Source: RXOA01 sp964554715
GTDB lineage: Bacteria > Bipolaricaulota > Bipolaricaulia > UBA7950 > UBA9294
DNA length: 64,000 nucleotides
NCBI GenBank assembly: GCA_964554715.1
Contig: CAZKPU010000001.1
Span: 1-64,000 of the forward strand
Reading direction: 5' to 3'
The notes under the pieces were generated by a model. It worked only from the letters and a program-made list of their open reading frames with translations, searched no databases and was not told the origin of the DNA. The translations under genes were made by a program, and so were the position numbers. This document shows, in pieces, positions 9,002 to 15,821 of the stretch. Position 1 is the stretch's first letter, and each line of letters opens with the position of its first letter.

Positions 9002-9876
9002 GGGTCTTTCTCACCTCGCTTTCGATCTTCGGGCGAGGACTCGTGAAGCTCGGCAATCGGCGTGGTGGCCGCAGGATACGACCCAAGCAGCTTGACGAAA
9101 GAGGATCGCCTTAGCAGCCCGCTGATCGCCGCCTCACACGCTGGGTCCTGACAGTGACCCTCGAAATCCAGGTAAAACACGTACTGCCACGGGCGGGTGG
9201 CCCGAGGTCTCGACTCCAGCTTACTTAGACTGATGTGCCGTACCGCGAACTCTCCGAGACACTCGTACAAGGCGCCGGGATGGTGGGGGGTCGTAAAGAT
9301 GATGGAGGTCTTGTTCCGTGGGGCACGCTCTGGAGCCTTTGTCGACAGGACGAAGAAGCGGGTGTAGTTCTGAGGAAAATCCTCGATGTTCCGGTCGAGG
9401 ATCTCCAATCCCGAAAGCTGCGCAGCATCCTGGCTCGCGATCACGCCTACCGTGAGGTCGGGATGGGCTGCCAGATCATGTGCGGAGCTTGCCGTATCTG
9501 ATGTGGCTTGTGGTCGGAAGTTCCTTTTCTGGAGGTAGTGCCGGCACTGAGAGAGTGCTTGCGGATGAGAACGTACGCTGACGAGCGACTCGATTGTCGC
9601 TCCCGGGGTACCGAGGAGCATGTGGTGCACGGAGAAGATGACTTCTGCGTAGATGCGAAGATCGTGCTCCATCAGCAATTCATAGCTCTGGTTCACCGAT
9701 CCGGCGATGGAGTTCTCCACGGGAATCATTCCGTACTCTGTAGAACCTCGCTCGACCCGGGAGAAAACGTCGGCAAACGTCTCGCACGGGATCGATTCCG
9801 ACGAACCTCCGAAGAACTGCCGAATCGCCTTCTCGGAGTAGGCCCCCGACTCTCCTTGGAATGCAACACGTGTCAT
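8986..9876 (-). CDS. pheA: Prephenate dehydratase
   Basis: Dehydrates and decarboxylates prephenate to phenylpyruvate. The 296-residue protein starts MTRVAFQGESGAYSE. It contains PVENSIAGSVNQSYELL and SHPQALSQC in the catalytic domain. The C-terminal ACT domain holds the phenylalanine-binding HHPGALYECLGEF and LSKLESRPRA. Unlike the enterobacterial P-protein it has no fused chorismate mutase; the mutase is the neighbour aroH. The start at 9876 has a good ribosome site (AAGGAGAG) and overlaps the aroH stop by 4 bases. Confidence 0.95.
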   Translation of the reverse strand: MTRVAFQGESGAYSEKAIRQFFGGSSESIPCETFADVFSRVERGSTEYGMIPVENSIAGSVNQSYELLMEHDLRIYAEVIFSVHHMLLGTPGATIESLVSVRSHPQALSQCRHYLQKRNFRPQATSDTASSAHDLAAHPDLTVGVIASQDAAQLSGLEILDRNIEDFPQNYTRFFVLSTKAPERAPRNKTSIIFTTPHHPGALYECLGEFAVRHISLSKLESRPRATRPWQYVFYLDFEGHCQDPACEAAISGLLRRSSFVKLLGSYPAATTPIAELHESSPEDRKRGEKDPCLSS

Positions 9877-10271
9877 GGTTGTCTCTCCTTCAAGGCCCAA
9901 TCGGGGCGTAGAGTCCGCGTCTCGCCAAGGTAGATGTGGCGTATGGGATTCGATGAACGGCGGCACACAAGCAGCACTCGGATGCAATGGCGCAGGCTTC
10001 CGAGTACGTTCATTTCTTGCAAGCAGAGAAGAGGTGTGGCATGCCATCCCATGGCACGTGCCGCTTCGGCCGGATAGGCGGCATCCAAGTCGGATGTTGC
10101 GGTGAACAGGACATACGTGATCGCATCCACCGAGATGTCATTCTCACGAACGAGCGTCGCCAGCAATGTTCGTGTTGCGTCATGGATCGCTCTGACGGTG
10201 TTGGCCTCTGCCACAACAGCACCCCGGATCCCCACCTGTCCTTCCGGCACATCCAACCTCTCGATCTGCAT
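9873..10271 (-). CDS. aroH: Chorismate mutase, AroH class
   Basis: Rearranges chorismate to prephenate, the branch point to Phe and Tyr. The 132-residue protein is of the Bacillus AroH (trimeric alpha/beta) class: VGIRGAVVAEANT, the T-x-D-L-x-x-x-Y-P-A motif TSDLDAAYPAEAAR, LLCLQEMNVLGSLRHCIR and HIYLGETRTLRPD. The start at 10271 has a strong AAGGAG ribosome site. It is the first structural gene of the aromatic operon and follows the attenuator terminator by about 24 bases. Confidence 0.94.
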   Translation of the reverse strand: MQIERLDVPEGQVGIRGAVVAEANTVRAIHDATRTLLATLVRENDISVDAITYVLFTATSDLDAAYPAEAARAMGWHATPLLCLQEMNVLGSLRHCIRVLLVCRRSSNPIRHIYLGETRTLRPDWALKERQP

Positions 10272-10294
10272 CGCGCTCCTTCCGTGCGAGGAAG

Positions 10295-10329
10295 CAAAAA
10301 AGAAAGACCGCAGGCACTTGCCTGCAGTC
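10295..10329 (-). terminator. Intrinsic terminator of the aromatic operon attenuator
   Basis: In the transcript, GACTGCAGGC and GCCTGCGGTC form a 10-pair stem with one G-U pair around the loop AAGT (10306-10329). It is followed at once by TTTCTTTTTT. It lies between the leader peptide stop (10364) and the aroH start (10271), exactly where an attenuation terminator should be. A competing upstream pairing is also visible: GGCTTTCCTG (10375-10384), inside the leader peptide codons, can pair with CAGGGAAGCC (10336-10345). Confidence 0.9.
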
Positions 10330-10363
10330 CACAACGGCTTCCCTGGTCCGAATCGCCTATTCG

Positions 10364-10447
10364 CTAGACGACGTCAGGAAAGCCAACCGGAAAATAATAG
10401 TAAAAACGGACCTGGGTGGGCGAACTACTTCGACTCACATCCACCAT
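10364..10447 (-). CDS. Phe/Tyr attenuator leader peptide (27 residues)
   Basis: A short open frame between the promoter and the aroH terminator. The encoded peptide contains the run VRFYYYFPVGF: three phenylalanines and three tyrosines within nine residues, then ends PDVV and TAG. The chosen ATG at 10447 has GGAAAG five bases upstream. Another in-frame ATG at 10462 lies only a few bases from the predicted transcription start and is less likely. As in the enterobacterial pheA leader, ribosome stalling at the Tyr/Phe codons when these amino acids are scarce should prevent the terminator hairpin from forming. Function is inferred; peptide, terminator and promoter are directly visible. Confidence 0.88.
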   Translation of the reverse strand: MVDVSRSSSPTQVRFYYYFPVGFPDVV

Positions 10448-10471
10448 CAGGTCTTTCCGCATGATGCGAGC

Positions 10472-10500
10472 ATCATAGGATGGACAGGATGCAGTGTCAA
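10472..10500 (-). promoter_or_regulatory. Sigma-70-type promoter of the aromatic operon
   Basis: TTGACA (10495-10500), a 17-base spacer and TATGAT (10472-10477): a near-perfect housekeeping promoter. The expected start of the transcript is about 10465, giving a short leader before the leader peptide ATG at 10447. Confidence 0.88.
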
Positions 10501-10559
10501 GCCCCGCATCGATCCGCCCGTCTCCAACCACTCTCGGGCAGGAGGTCACAGGCGCTGCC

Positions 10560-11327
10560 CTATTGCGGCATCTCGATCTTTCCGACCGGTGCAACATACA
10601 GTGCGATCTCGTCGTCCCCATCGACGCCCAGATACGTATCCAGCATGCTCTGGCTGTAGGCAACGATAGCACACGTCCCTGCCCTGATCGCTTCACACGC
10701 CAGATACAAGTTCTGACAGATATGACCACAGGATAGCAGGATATCCTTAAGCGAATCGGTGGGATAGCGCCACTCGCTGCGATAAGGAATTGCTGTCCAC
10801 ACGAACGATACGGTCGCTGTGTCGACGAACGATTGCCCAAAGCAGACTGCGCCGAGGGTCGGATCCTGTGGGCTTCGATCATCCTCAGGCCACAGTTCGA
10901 CCAGCTGATGCTCGATCGGCGCATATCGGTACAGACCCGGGACAACTCCTTCGACGTTGCGAATCCGCAGGTAGGTCTCGAACGGATGACGGCATCCGCC
11001 GGACGGCACGGTGCGAAACGCGTGGATCTTCTTGGGATGGATGCTGCGGATCCCTTGGGTGGACCACAGCAAGAAGGACAGCTCCACAAGGGAAAGAGGC
11101 TCGCCGTTGAACGATCGGTGACTCTGCCGATCCCGGATTGCGGCGATCAGAGGCACGTCTCCCAGCGTCGTAGGGAACTGCTCCGGCGGGACCAAGTCGA
11201 TCAGCCGGGCTCCGCGGGGGATTTCCTTCTCGATCGGAGGAGCGGGGATGCCTTTTTGCTGATCGGATTCAACATCAGGAAAAGAAGAGAAGTCTGGGTT
11301 CCGCAGATGCTTACGCGTATCACTCAT
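10560..11327 (-). CDS. SagB/ThcOx-family nitroreductase-like oxidoreductase
   Basis: A 255-residue flavin-dependent oxidoreductase of the SagB branch of the nitroreductase superfamily. It shows AAIRDRQSHRSFNGEPLSL (FMN phosphate-binding arginines), ELSFLLWSTQGI, RTVPSGGCRHPFETYL (typical SagB motif) and a C-terminal GDDEIALYVAPVGK. Some members oxidise azolines in peptide natural products; stand-alone members such as this are of unknown substrate. No cyclodehydratase or precursor peptide gene is nearby. The start has AAAGGAG upstream. It ends about 60 bases before the aromatic operon promoter and is a separate unit. Confidence 0.85.
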   Translation of the reverse strand: MSDTRKHLRNPDFSSFPDVESDQQKGIPAPPIEKEIPRGARLIDLVPPEQFPTTLGDVPLIAAIRDRQSHRSFNGEPLSLVELSFLLWSTQGIRSIHPKKIHAFRTVPSGGCRHPFETYLRIRNVEGVVPGLYRYAPIEHQLVELWPEDDRSPQDPTLGAVCFGQSFVDTATVSFVWTAIPYRSEWRYPTDSLKDILLSCGHICQNLYLACEAIRAGTCAIVAYSQSMLDTYLGVDGDDEIALYVAPVGKIEMPQ

Positions 11328-11693
11328 TCTTGTTTTCTCCTTTGGTCTGCGATCATCTTCTTCTAGGTCGCCGGCAATCCCATGGGCGGTTCAATCAGGT
11401 CTCCGCAAGGCAGTCTCAGCGTGCGTCATCCTGACGGCTCACTCAATGGGCACGTTTTGAGCACGATCATCATCACGAAGCTGTGGAAGCACTCTTCGGT
11501 GGCTCGCGATCTCGGTGCCTTTCAAGACGAGCTGGCTTGGTGGACCAGCGATGGCTCACCTGAATGGATCCCTCCTGTCGATGGCCTCATGGGCCGCCCT
11601 GATCATACCAGCAAGCGAACGCTGCGATGGAGTTCGGACGCGTCTTCTTGTGTTCACAGCTTCTTCCGATCCGTGTGATAGGATACCCTCACG
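11328..11693. other. Intergenic stretch, no gene seen
   Basis: About 366 bases between two divergent genes. Short open frames occur but none has a ribosome site or recognisable product. It must hold the promoters of both neighbours. On the plus strand a TAGGAT box (11679-11684) lies ten bases before the lipoprotein ATG, with no clear partner at -35. Confidence 0.5.
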
Positions 11694-12413
11694 ATGGATG
11701 TGAAAAAGGCCTTTCGTGCCGTAGTTTGGGTCGTGCTTGCCGGAGTTACGCTTCTCTTGTCTGCTTGCTTCACAGTTGGGGGTCCTGGTGACCTAGTGGC
11801 TGTCTTATCGGCCGAGCCGCAGCAAGGGACCGCTCCGCTTGGGGTCGAATTCGATGCTTCGGCATCCACAGCTCCGGGAGCGAACATCGTCGCTTACTCG
11901 TGGGATTTTGGCGATGGTGCAAGCGGTACCGGCGTGACGGCAGTGCACACGTTTCACGCCGATGTCGAACGTGTTTTCACCGTGACGCTGACGATCCACG
12001 ACAGCCAAGGCCGCCAGGCCACTGCCTCGGCGACGGTTCTTGTGCGGCCGGCTGACGCGCCCTCGATTGACGTGCAAGTGGAGTTCATCTGGCCGTTCCA
12101 CTACGACGCAGAGGGGGAGGACGCCGCCAACCTCAACGACGAGTACTTCGTCCTTCAGAACACCGGGGCCGATCCGGTGGATCTCGGGGGGTGGACGTTG
12201 GAGAACGAAAGGGGGTTCCGCTACCGGATTCCCAACGGATTCACGCTAGCGGCAGGTGCAGTGGTCTACATCCACAGCGGAGCGGGCATCGACACGGCGC
12301 AGATCCTCTACTGGAACGCACCTGCCCCCGTGTGGAACAACAACTCAGACATTGCCGTCCTTCGCGACGCGACGGGAACGATCGTCACCTACTACGCCTA
12401 CTTCTCCTGCTGA
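11694..12413 (+). CDS. Lipoprotein with PKD and lamin-tail domains
   Basis: A 239-residue secreted lipoprotein. Residues 1-25 are a lipoprotein signal peptide ending LLSAC, with the lipidated cysteine at 25. Residues of about 35-120 form a PKD domain (GVEFDASASTAPGANIVAYS, WDFGDG, TVTLTIHDSQG). From about 121 a lamin-tail domain follows (DEYFVLQNTGADPVDLGGW, YRIPNGFTLAAGAVVYIHSG, PVWNNNSDIAVLRDATG). Both are extracellular binding or structural modules, so a surface-attached binding protein is likely; no enzyme domain is present. It is a single-gene unit facing the FAD enzyme gene. Confidence 0.85.
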   Translation: MDVKKAFRAVVWVVLAGVTLLLSACFTVGGPGDLVAVLSAEPQQGTAPLGVEFDASASTAPGANIVAYSWDFGDGASGTGVTAVHTFHADVERVFTVTLTIHDSQGRQATASATVLVRPADAPSIDVQVEFIWPFHYDAEGEDAANLNDEYFVLQNTGADPVDLGGWTLENERGFRYRIPNGFTLAAGAVVYIHSGAGIDTAQILYWNAPAPVWNNNSDIAVLRDATGTIVTYYAYFSC

Positions 12414-12426
12414 TCACCTAGAGGAA

Positions 12427-12446
12427 GAAGCCGCGCCCCCGGCTTC
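12427..12446. terminator. Hairpin between convergent genes
   Basis: GAAGCCG and CGGCTTC form a 7-pair stem with a six-base loop between the stops of the PKD lipoprotein and the FAD enzyme. It has no long T-run, only TTCCTC on the minus side, so termination is plausible but not certain. Confidence 0.45.
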
Positions 12447-12473
12447 CGTCGATCTCCTCCCGCCCGATCCGTG

Positions 12474-13925
12474 TCATAGCTCCTTGACCAGCTTCTTCAC
12501 GGCGTTGCGTCCCATACTTGCGCATCCGGGGATCCCACCACCGCCCGCCGATTGCCCGATGTAGAAGAAGTTGTCCAGGCGCGGGAGCGTCTTGGGTATC
12601 GAGAACATCATCGACATCGTCTCGAGCTTCCCGGACTCGGACGTGTAGGTAAGGCCGTTTCCGGTGAAACGCTCCGTGGTCAACGGCGTGGCGACATCGC
12701 TGACTTCGATCTGGTTTGTCAGGCCGGGAAAACGAGGCTCGAGCTGCCTCACGACGACCTCGACCAGCTGCTCCTTGGCTTCGCGGTAGCGGGACTTGTC
12801 TGTGGCCAGATCCGCCCAATACGCATAGCTGGTGCTGATCAGCACCTTGATCACGCTTCTCCCCGCTGGAGCGAGGGTCGGATCGAAGCCGTACAGCTCG
12901 ATCGGGATGCGATCTACGGTCTGGTCGGCTAGCTTGACCGGTTCATCCAACAGCCACACCAGCGCATGCGGTTCCTCCGTCAGATCGCGGTCAACGCCGA
13001 GGCTCACGTGGATCCCCATGGTCATCTCGTCGACGGGAACAGCGTGTTTCGCGAGCGTCTTCGGGTCTACGAACTCCCTGCCCAGAAACTGAAACAGCGT
13101 GGTGTGAGCAAAGGCATTGGAGATAACGGCATCCGCAGGGATTTCCCGTCCATCGGCAAGCCGGACACCTGTTACCCGATGTCTGCTTGTCAGGATCTTG
13201 GACACAGAGGAGTTGTAGTGCACCGAGCCCCCCAATTCGGTGAAGCGCTCGGCGATGGATCGAGCGAACGAGAGTGAGCCGCCTTCCGGGAAACCGTAGT
13301 TCCGCACGGAGCATTGGCTGAGCAGGTTGAGGTGAATAAGGACAGGAATCTCCGGCCAATCGTATTGGATGGTTGGAAACGCCCGGCGAAGGAACGGGTG
13401 GCGGAATCCTTCCGCGTACTGATGCATGGTGACACTCCCCCATCGCACGATGCGCGGGAGAACAGGGAGTGCCGGGACAAGCCCGAGCGGCCCTGCTGCG
13501 GTGAGCGCGAGCAAGTCGTGCCGCTGCATGGCGCGCAATGCTCGAAGGTAGGGAGCGATCCGCCGCCGGTCCTCCGGGAACGACGACATCATGTGATCCT
13601 CGAGTCGATCGAGATCGGTATACACTGTGAACGCCTTACCGTCAGGGGACTCTACGTGCGTCAGATCTTCCGGGAATAAGACGTTCCTGGGCATCGCTCC
13701 AAGCTCTTCCCACATTCGATACAACACACTGTCGGGGTGACAACCGGCAAGATGGTGGATGCTGCCGTCAAACGTGTATCCCTGCCGCGTCCACGCCGTG
13801 CACATCCCTCCCGGCAGCGCGTGCATCTCGAAGATGTGGGCGTCCATCCCCATCTGCTGTGCCGTTACGCCTGCAGCCAATCCGCCGATCCCTGCGCCGA
13901 TAATCACAAGTCTCTTCTGCGCCAT
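12474..13925 (-). CDS. FAD-dependent oxidoreductase, carotenoid isomerase/phytoene desaturase family
   Basis: A 483-residue protein with the dinucleotide site VIIGAGIGGLAAGVTAQQMG at the N-terminus, the second FAD motif HALPGGMCTAWTRQGYTFDGS and the C-terminal FAD motif FYIGQSAGGGGIPGCASMG. This architecture is that of CrtI/CrtISO and the related prolycopene isomerase-like and all-trans-retinol saturase-like enzymes. No carotenoid synthesis genes are nearby, so the substrate is unknown. The start has GGGGAGGAG upstream. The hopanoid genes with their own desaturase-like HpnE are elsewhere in the window, so a direct link is not supported. Confidence 0.85.
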   Translation of the reverse strand: MAQKRLVIIGAGIGGLAAGVTAQQMGMDAHIFEMHALPGGMCTAWTRQGYTFDGSIHHLAGCHPDSVLYRMWEELGAMPRNVLFPEDLTHVESPDGKAFTVYTDLDRLEDHMMSSFPEDRRRIAPYLRALRAMQRHDLLALTAAGPLGLVPALPVLPRIVRWGSVTMHQYAEGFRHPFLRRAFPTIQYDWPEIPVLIHLNLLSQCSVRNYGFPEGGSLSFARSIAERFTELGGSVHYNSSVSKILTSRHRVTGVRLADGREIPADAVISNAFAHTTLFQFLGREFVDPKTLAKHAVPVDEMTMGIHVSLGVDRDLTEEPHALVWLLDEPVKLADQTVDRIPIELYGFDPTLAPAGRSVIKVLISTSYAYWADLATDKSRYREAKEQLVEVVVRQLEPRFPGLTNQIEVSDVATPLTTERFTGNGLTYTSESGKLETMSMMFSIPKTLPRLDNFFYIGQSAGGGGIPGCASMGRNAVKKLVKEL

Positions 13926-14044
13926 GAACTCCTCCCCAAGGACGTCGATTCGTACCCGAGTGTAGTACGCAAGACGGCGAGCTGGCTACGAGGTCCGGAT
14001 CGAACTGCAAATGCTCATCAGCCCGCACCATGATGTCGAGCTAC

Positions 14045-14482
14045 TCAGAGATGGAACGGTCCTCGTCCGGTGATATGCGGGAGGAGATCCTCCAAGGCGC
14101 GTTGCGGAAGGACGATCCGCGTGCCGGAGACGGCGGGGAAAGCAAGCTGCCGGCCGGCAACGGTCCGTCCTGTGGCTTCCTCGATCCGCATCTCGCTCCA
14201 CGGGACAAGAAGTGGGCGGTGAAACGGGCGGAAGATGCGATAGGGAGCCAGAAACATCCCGCGGTCATCGATGGCGAGTCGGAGGACGCCGTTGTAGCGA
14301 ACCGCGCCGATGAACGCATGGCCAAGCCGACGTGCGTCGGTGGGAGCGAGCGGGAGCGCATCGAACTGCCTAGCGAGCCTCCTCCATCCGCTGGCAACGG
14401 AGAGAATCCAAAGAACCAGAAACCAGATCCCCAGGGAATAGGCGATTGCCCCAAGTGAGATCCAGACCCCAAGCGGAACCAT
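14045..14482 (-). CDS. Small hypothetical membrane protein
   Basis: A 145-residue protein of unknown family. The start is set by a perfect ribosome site (AAGGAGG, 14486 region). Residues of about 5-32 are one strongly hydrophobic segment (IAYSLGIWFLVLWILSVASG), followed by a soluble, basic domain with RLAIDDRGMFLAPY, LLVPWSEMRIEEA and IVLPQRALEDLLPHI. The soluble part resembles small PH-like membrane-anchored domains in its strand pattern, but I cannot assign a function. It is about 120 bases downstream of the FAD enzyme gene's 5' end. Confidence 0.7.
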   Translation of the reverse strand: MVPLGVWISLGAIAYSLGIWFLVLWILSVASGWRRLARQFDALPLAPTDARRLGHAFIGAVRYNGVLRLAIDDRGMFLAPYRIFRPFHRPLLVPWSEMRIEEATGRTVAGRQLAFPAVSGTRIVLPQRALEDLLPHITGRGPFHL

Positions 14483-14679
14483 CTGCCCTCCTTACGTTGA
14501 TCGATCATTGATCCCGGCTCGAGCACGTGCGGGATCCGGTTTGCCAGAATGGTATCGCGTAGGCCTTGCTCCTGCGCGAAGCGAAGCCGGGACTCCTCGC
14601 GAAAACCCGGGCACGCTGAGACGTTGTGATGTCCCGGAGCCCTGAGGCTACGTCTCGCTGGCGAGCGCGATGCCGATTT

Positions 14680-15669
14680 CTAATGAGACGCAACCCACGT
14701 ACCGATTCGCTTGGCGATCTCTTTCGCGTAGGCCAGCGGTGACAGGTCGGTTCCACCGCTGTAACAATTGGAGCCTGCATTCCATCGTCCGCCGAAGTGA
14801 GGATCGAACCCCGAATCCTTCAACCGCAGGGCGAAGAGAGTCAACCCATCTGGTCGACCTTGCCCCAGCCAGAGCTTGATCCCGTGGCGATACATGCCGT
14901 CCTTCGAGCATTTGCCGGGCAAGACGAACATGATGGCAGAAGCCTGTGGGAGGAGGGGAAGGAAGAGGCAGCCATCCACGTTGTGCTCCAAGGTTGCATA
15001 GCGAACGCTGCCGACGCTCTCGAAGACCTCCCGGGCAAGCGTCTCGGCTTCCCTCCGCTCTCGCTTGCGGTCCTCGAGTGCCCTCTTTGCAGCGTCCTCG
15101 AGCGGTTCTCTCGACAGCAGTTGCTTGAGGTTCCGCAGAGAGAGTCCGTAGTCGTGGCTGTGGCGTAACCCCTGGAGCAGGTCGGCGATCTCGTTTTCTT
15201 CTCCCGTGTGATCGGCGGCGATGGATGCCTTTCCGAAGCGTTCTTCGGGGGCGAGGTCACCCGCTAGGATTGCTGCAGCGAGGATGCTGTCGCAGTCCGT
15301 GTGGTTGATGGCAACCTGTGCTACGCAATCCGGCTTGCCGAACGCCTGAACTCTCTCGATGGCAAGCGTGGTGCTCGTGACCTCCTGCTGCATTCTCGTT
15401 GTGTGTGCGTGATGATCGACGTTGACGATACGCCCCCATTGATAGCCGCCTGCCGTCTCTCTGCCGTTGGACTCGATTCCCGCGACGCGGAAGTCACACG
15501 CGAAGATGAGCCCTCTCGGATAGCAGGCATCGAGGTTGCGGTATGTGGGCTCACCATCCTTCTCCTTCCACAGGTGGACTCTTTCGTAGCATGGGCTCCC
15601 GGGTGGGACGTCTCGCGACGCGTGGTGCGCTACGTCGAGCTCAGAGAATCTCATGTTCTCTTGAAGCAT
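14680..15669 (-). CDS. DHH-like phosphoesterase-related protein, function unknown
   Basis: A 329-residue soluble protein. Visible motifs are NVDHHAHTTR (residues of about 82-91), INHTDCDSILAAAILAG (about 119-135), ADHTGEENEIADLLQG and, near the C-terminus, FGGRWNAGSNCYSGGTDL. DHH plus an H-x-D-x-D type segment is what DHH/DHHA1 phosphoesterases use to bind manganese, and the C-terminal glycine-rich stretch resembles DHHA1. However, the DHH triplet comes before the HTDCDS motif, the reverse of the usual order. A true family assignment is therefore uncertain. It is monocistronic, downstream of the citrate-lyase terminator. Confidence 0.65.
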   Translation of the reverse strand: MLQENMRFSELDVAHHASRDVPPGSPCYERVHLWKEKDGEPTYRNLDACYPRGLIFACDFRVAGIESNGRETAGGYQWGRIVNVDHHAHTTRMQQEVTSTTLAIERVQAFGKPDCVAQVAINHTDCDSILAAAILAGDLAPEERFGKASIAADHTGEENEIADLLQGLRHSHDYGLSLRNLKQLLSREPLEDAAKRALEDRKRERREAETLAREVFESVGSVRYATLEHNVDGCLFLPLLPQASAIMFVLPGKCSKDGMYRHGIKLWLGQGRPDGLTLFALRLKDSGFDPHFGGRWNAGSNCYSGGTDLSPLAYAKEIAKRIGTWVASH

Positions 15670-15765
15670 GTTGATGAAATGCCCCCTGTTGCGTGGTCGC
15701 GGCTATGGCATGAACGGTTGCTTCCGGATGGTACCGTGCCGGAGCGCGTCTTGCTCCAACAAGAA

Positions 15766-15788
15766 GCCGGGCCCGTGATGGGCCCGGC
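15766..15788 (-). terminator. GC-rich hairpin after aclA
   Basis: GCCGGGCCC and GGGCCCGGC form a perfect 9-pair stem with a five-base loop, 34 bases after the aclA stop. In the minus direction it is followed by TTCTTGTT, a weak T-tract. It probably ends the acn-iclR-icd-aclBA operon. A smaller hairpin (CAGGGT, AAA, ACCCTG) lies just before it. Confidence 0.75.
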
Positions 15789-15821
15789 GCCTGCGTTTCC
15801 AGGGTTTTACCCTGTCCCTGC

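Noticed and set aside
10272..10500. T-box or other tRNA-sensing riboswitch before aroH
   Set aside because: No T-box sequence or specifier-loop architecture is visible, the leader is short, and the coding aromatic-rich peptide explains the terminator better.
11382..11678. 98-residue plus-strand frame between sagB-like and PKD lipoprotein genes
   Set aside because: No ribosome site, no recognisable domain, and composition like non-coding sequence.
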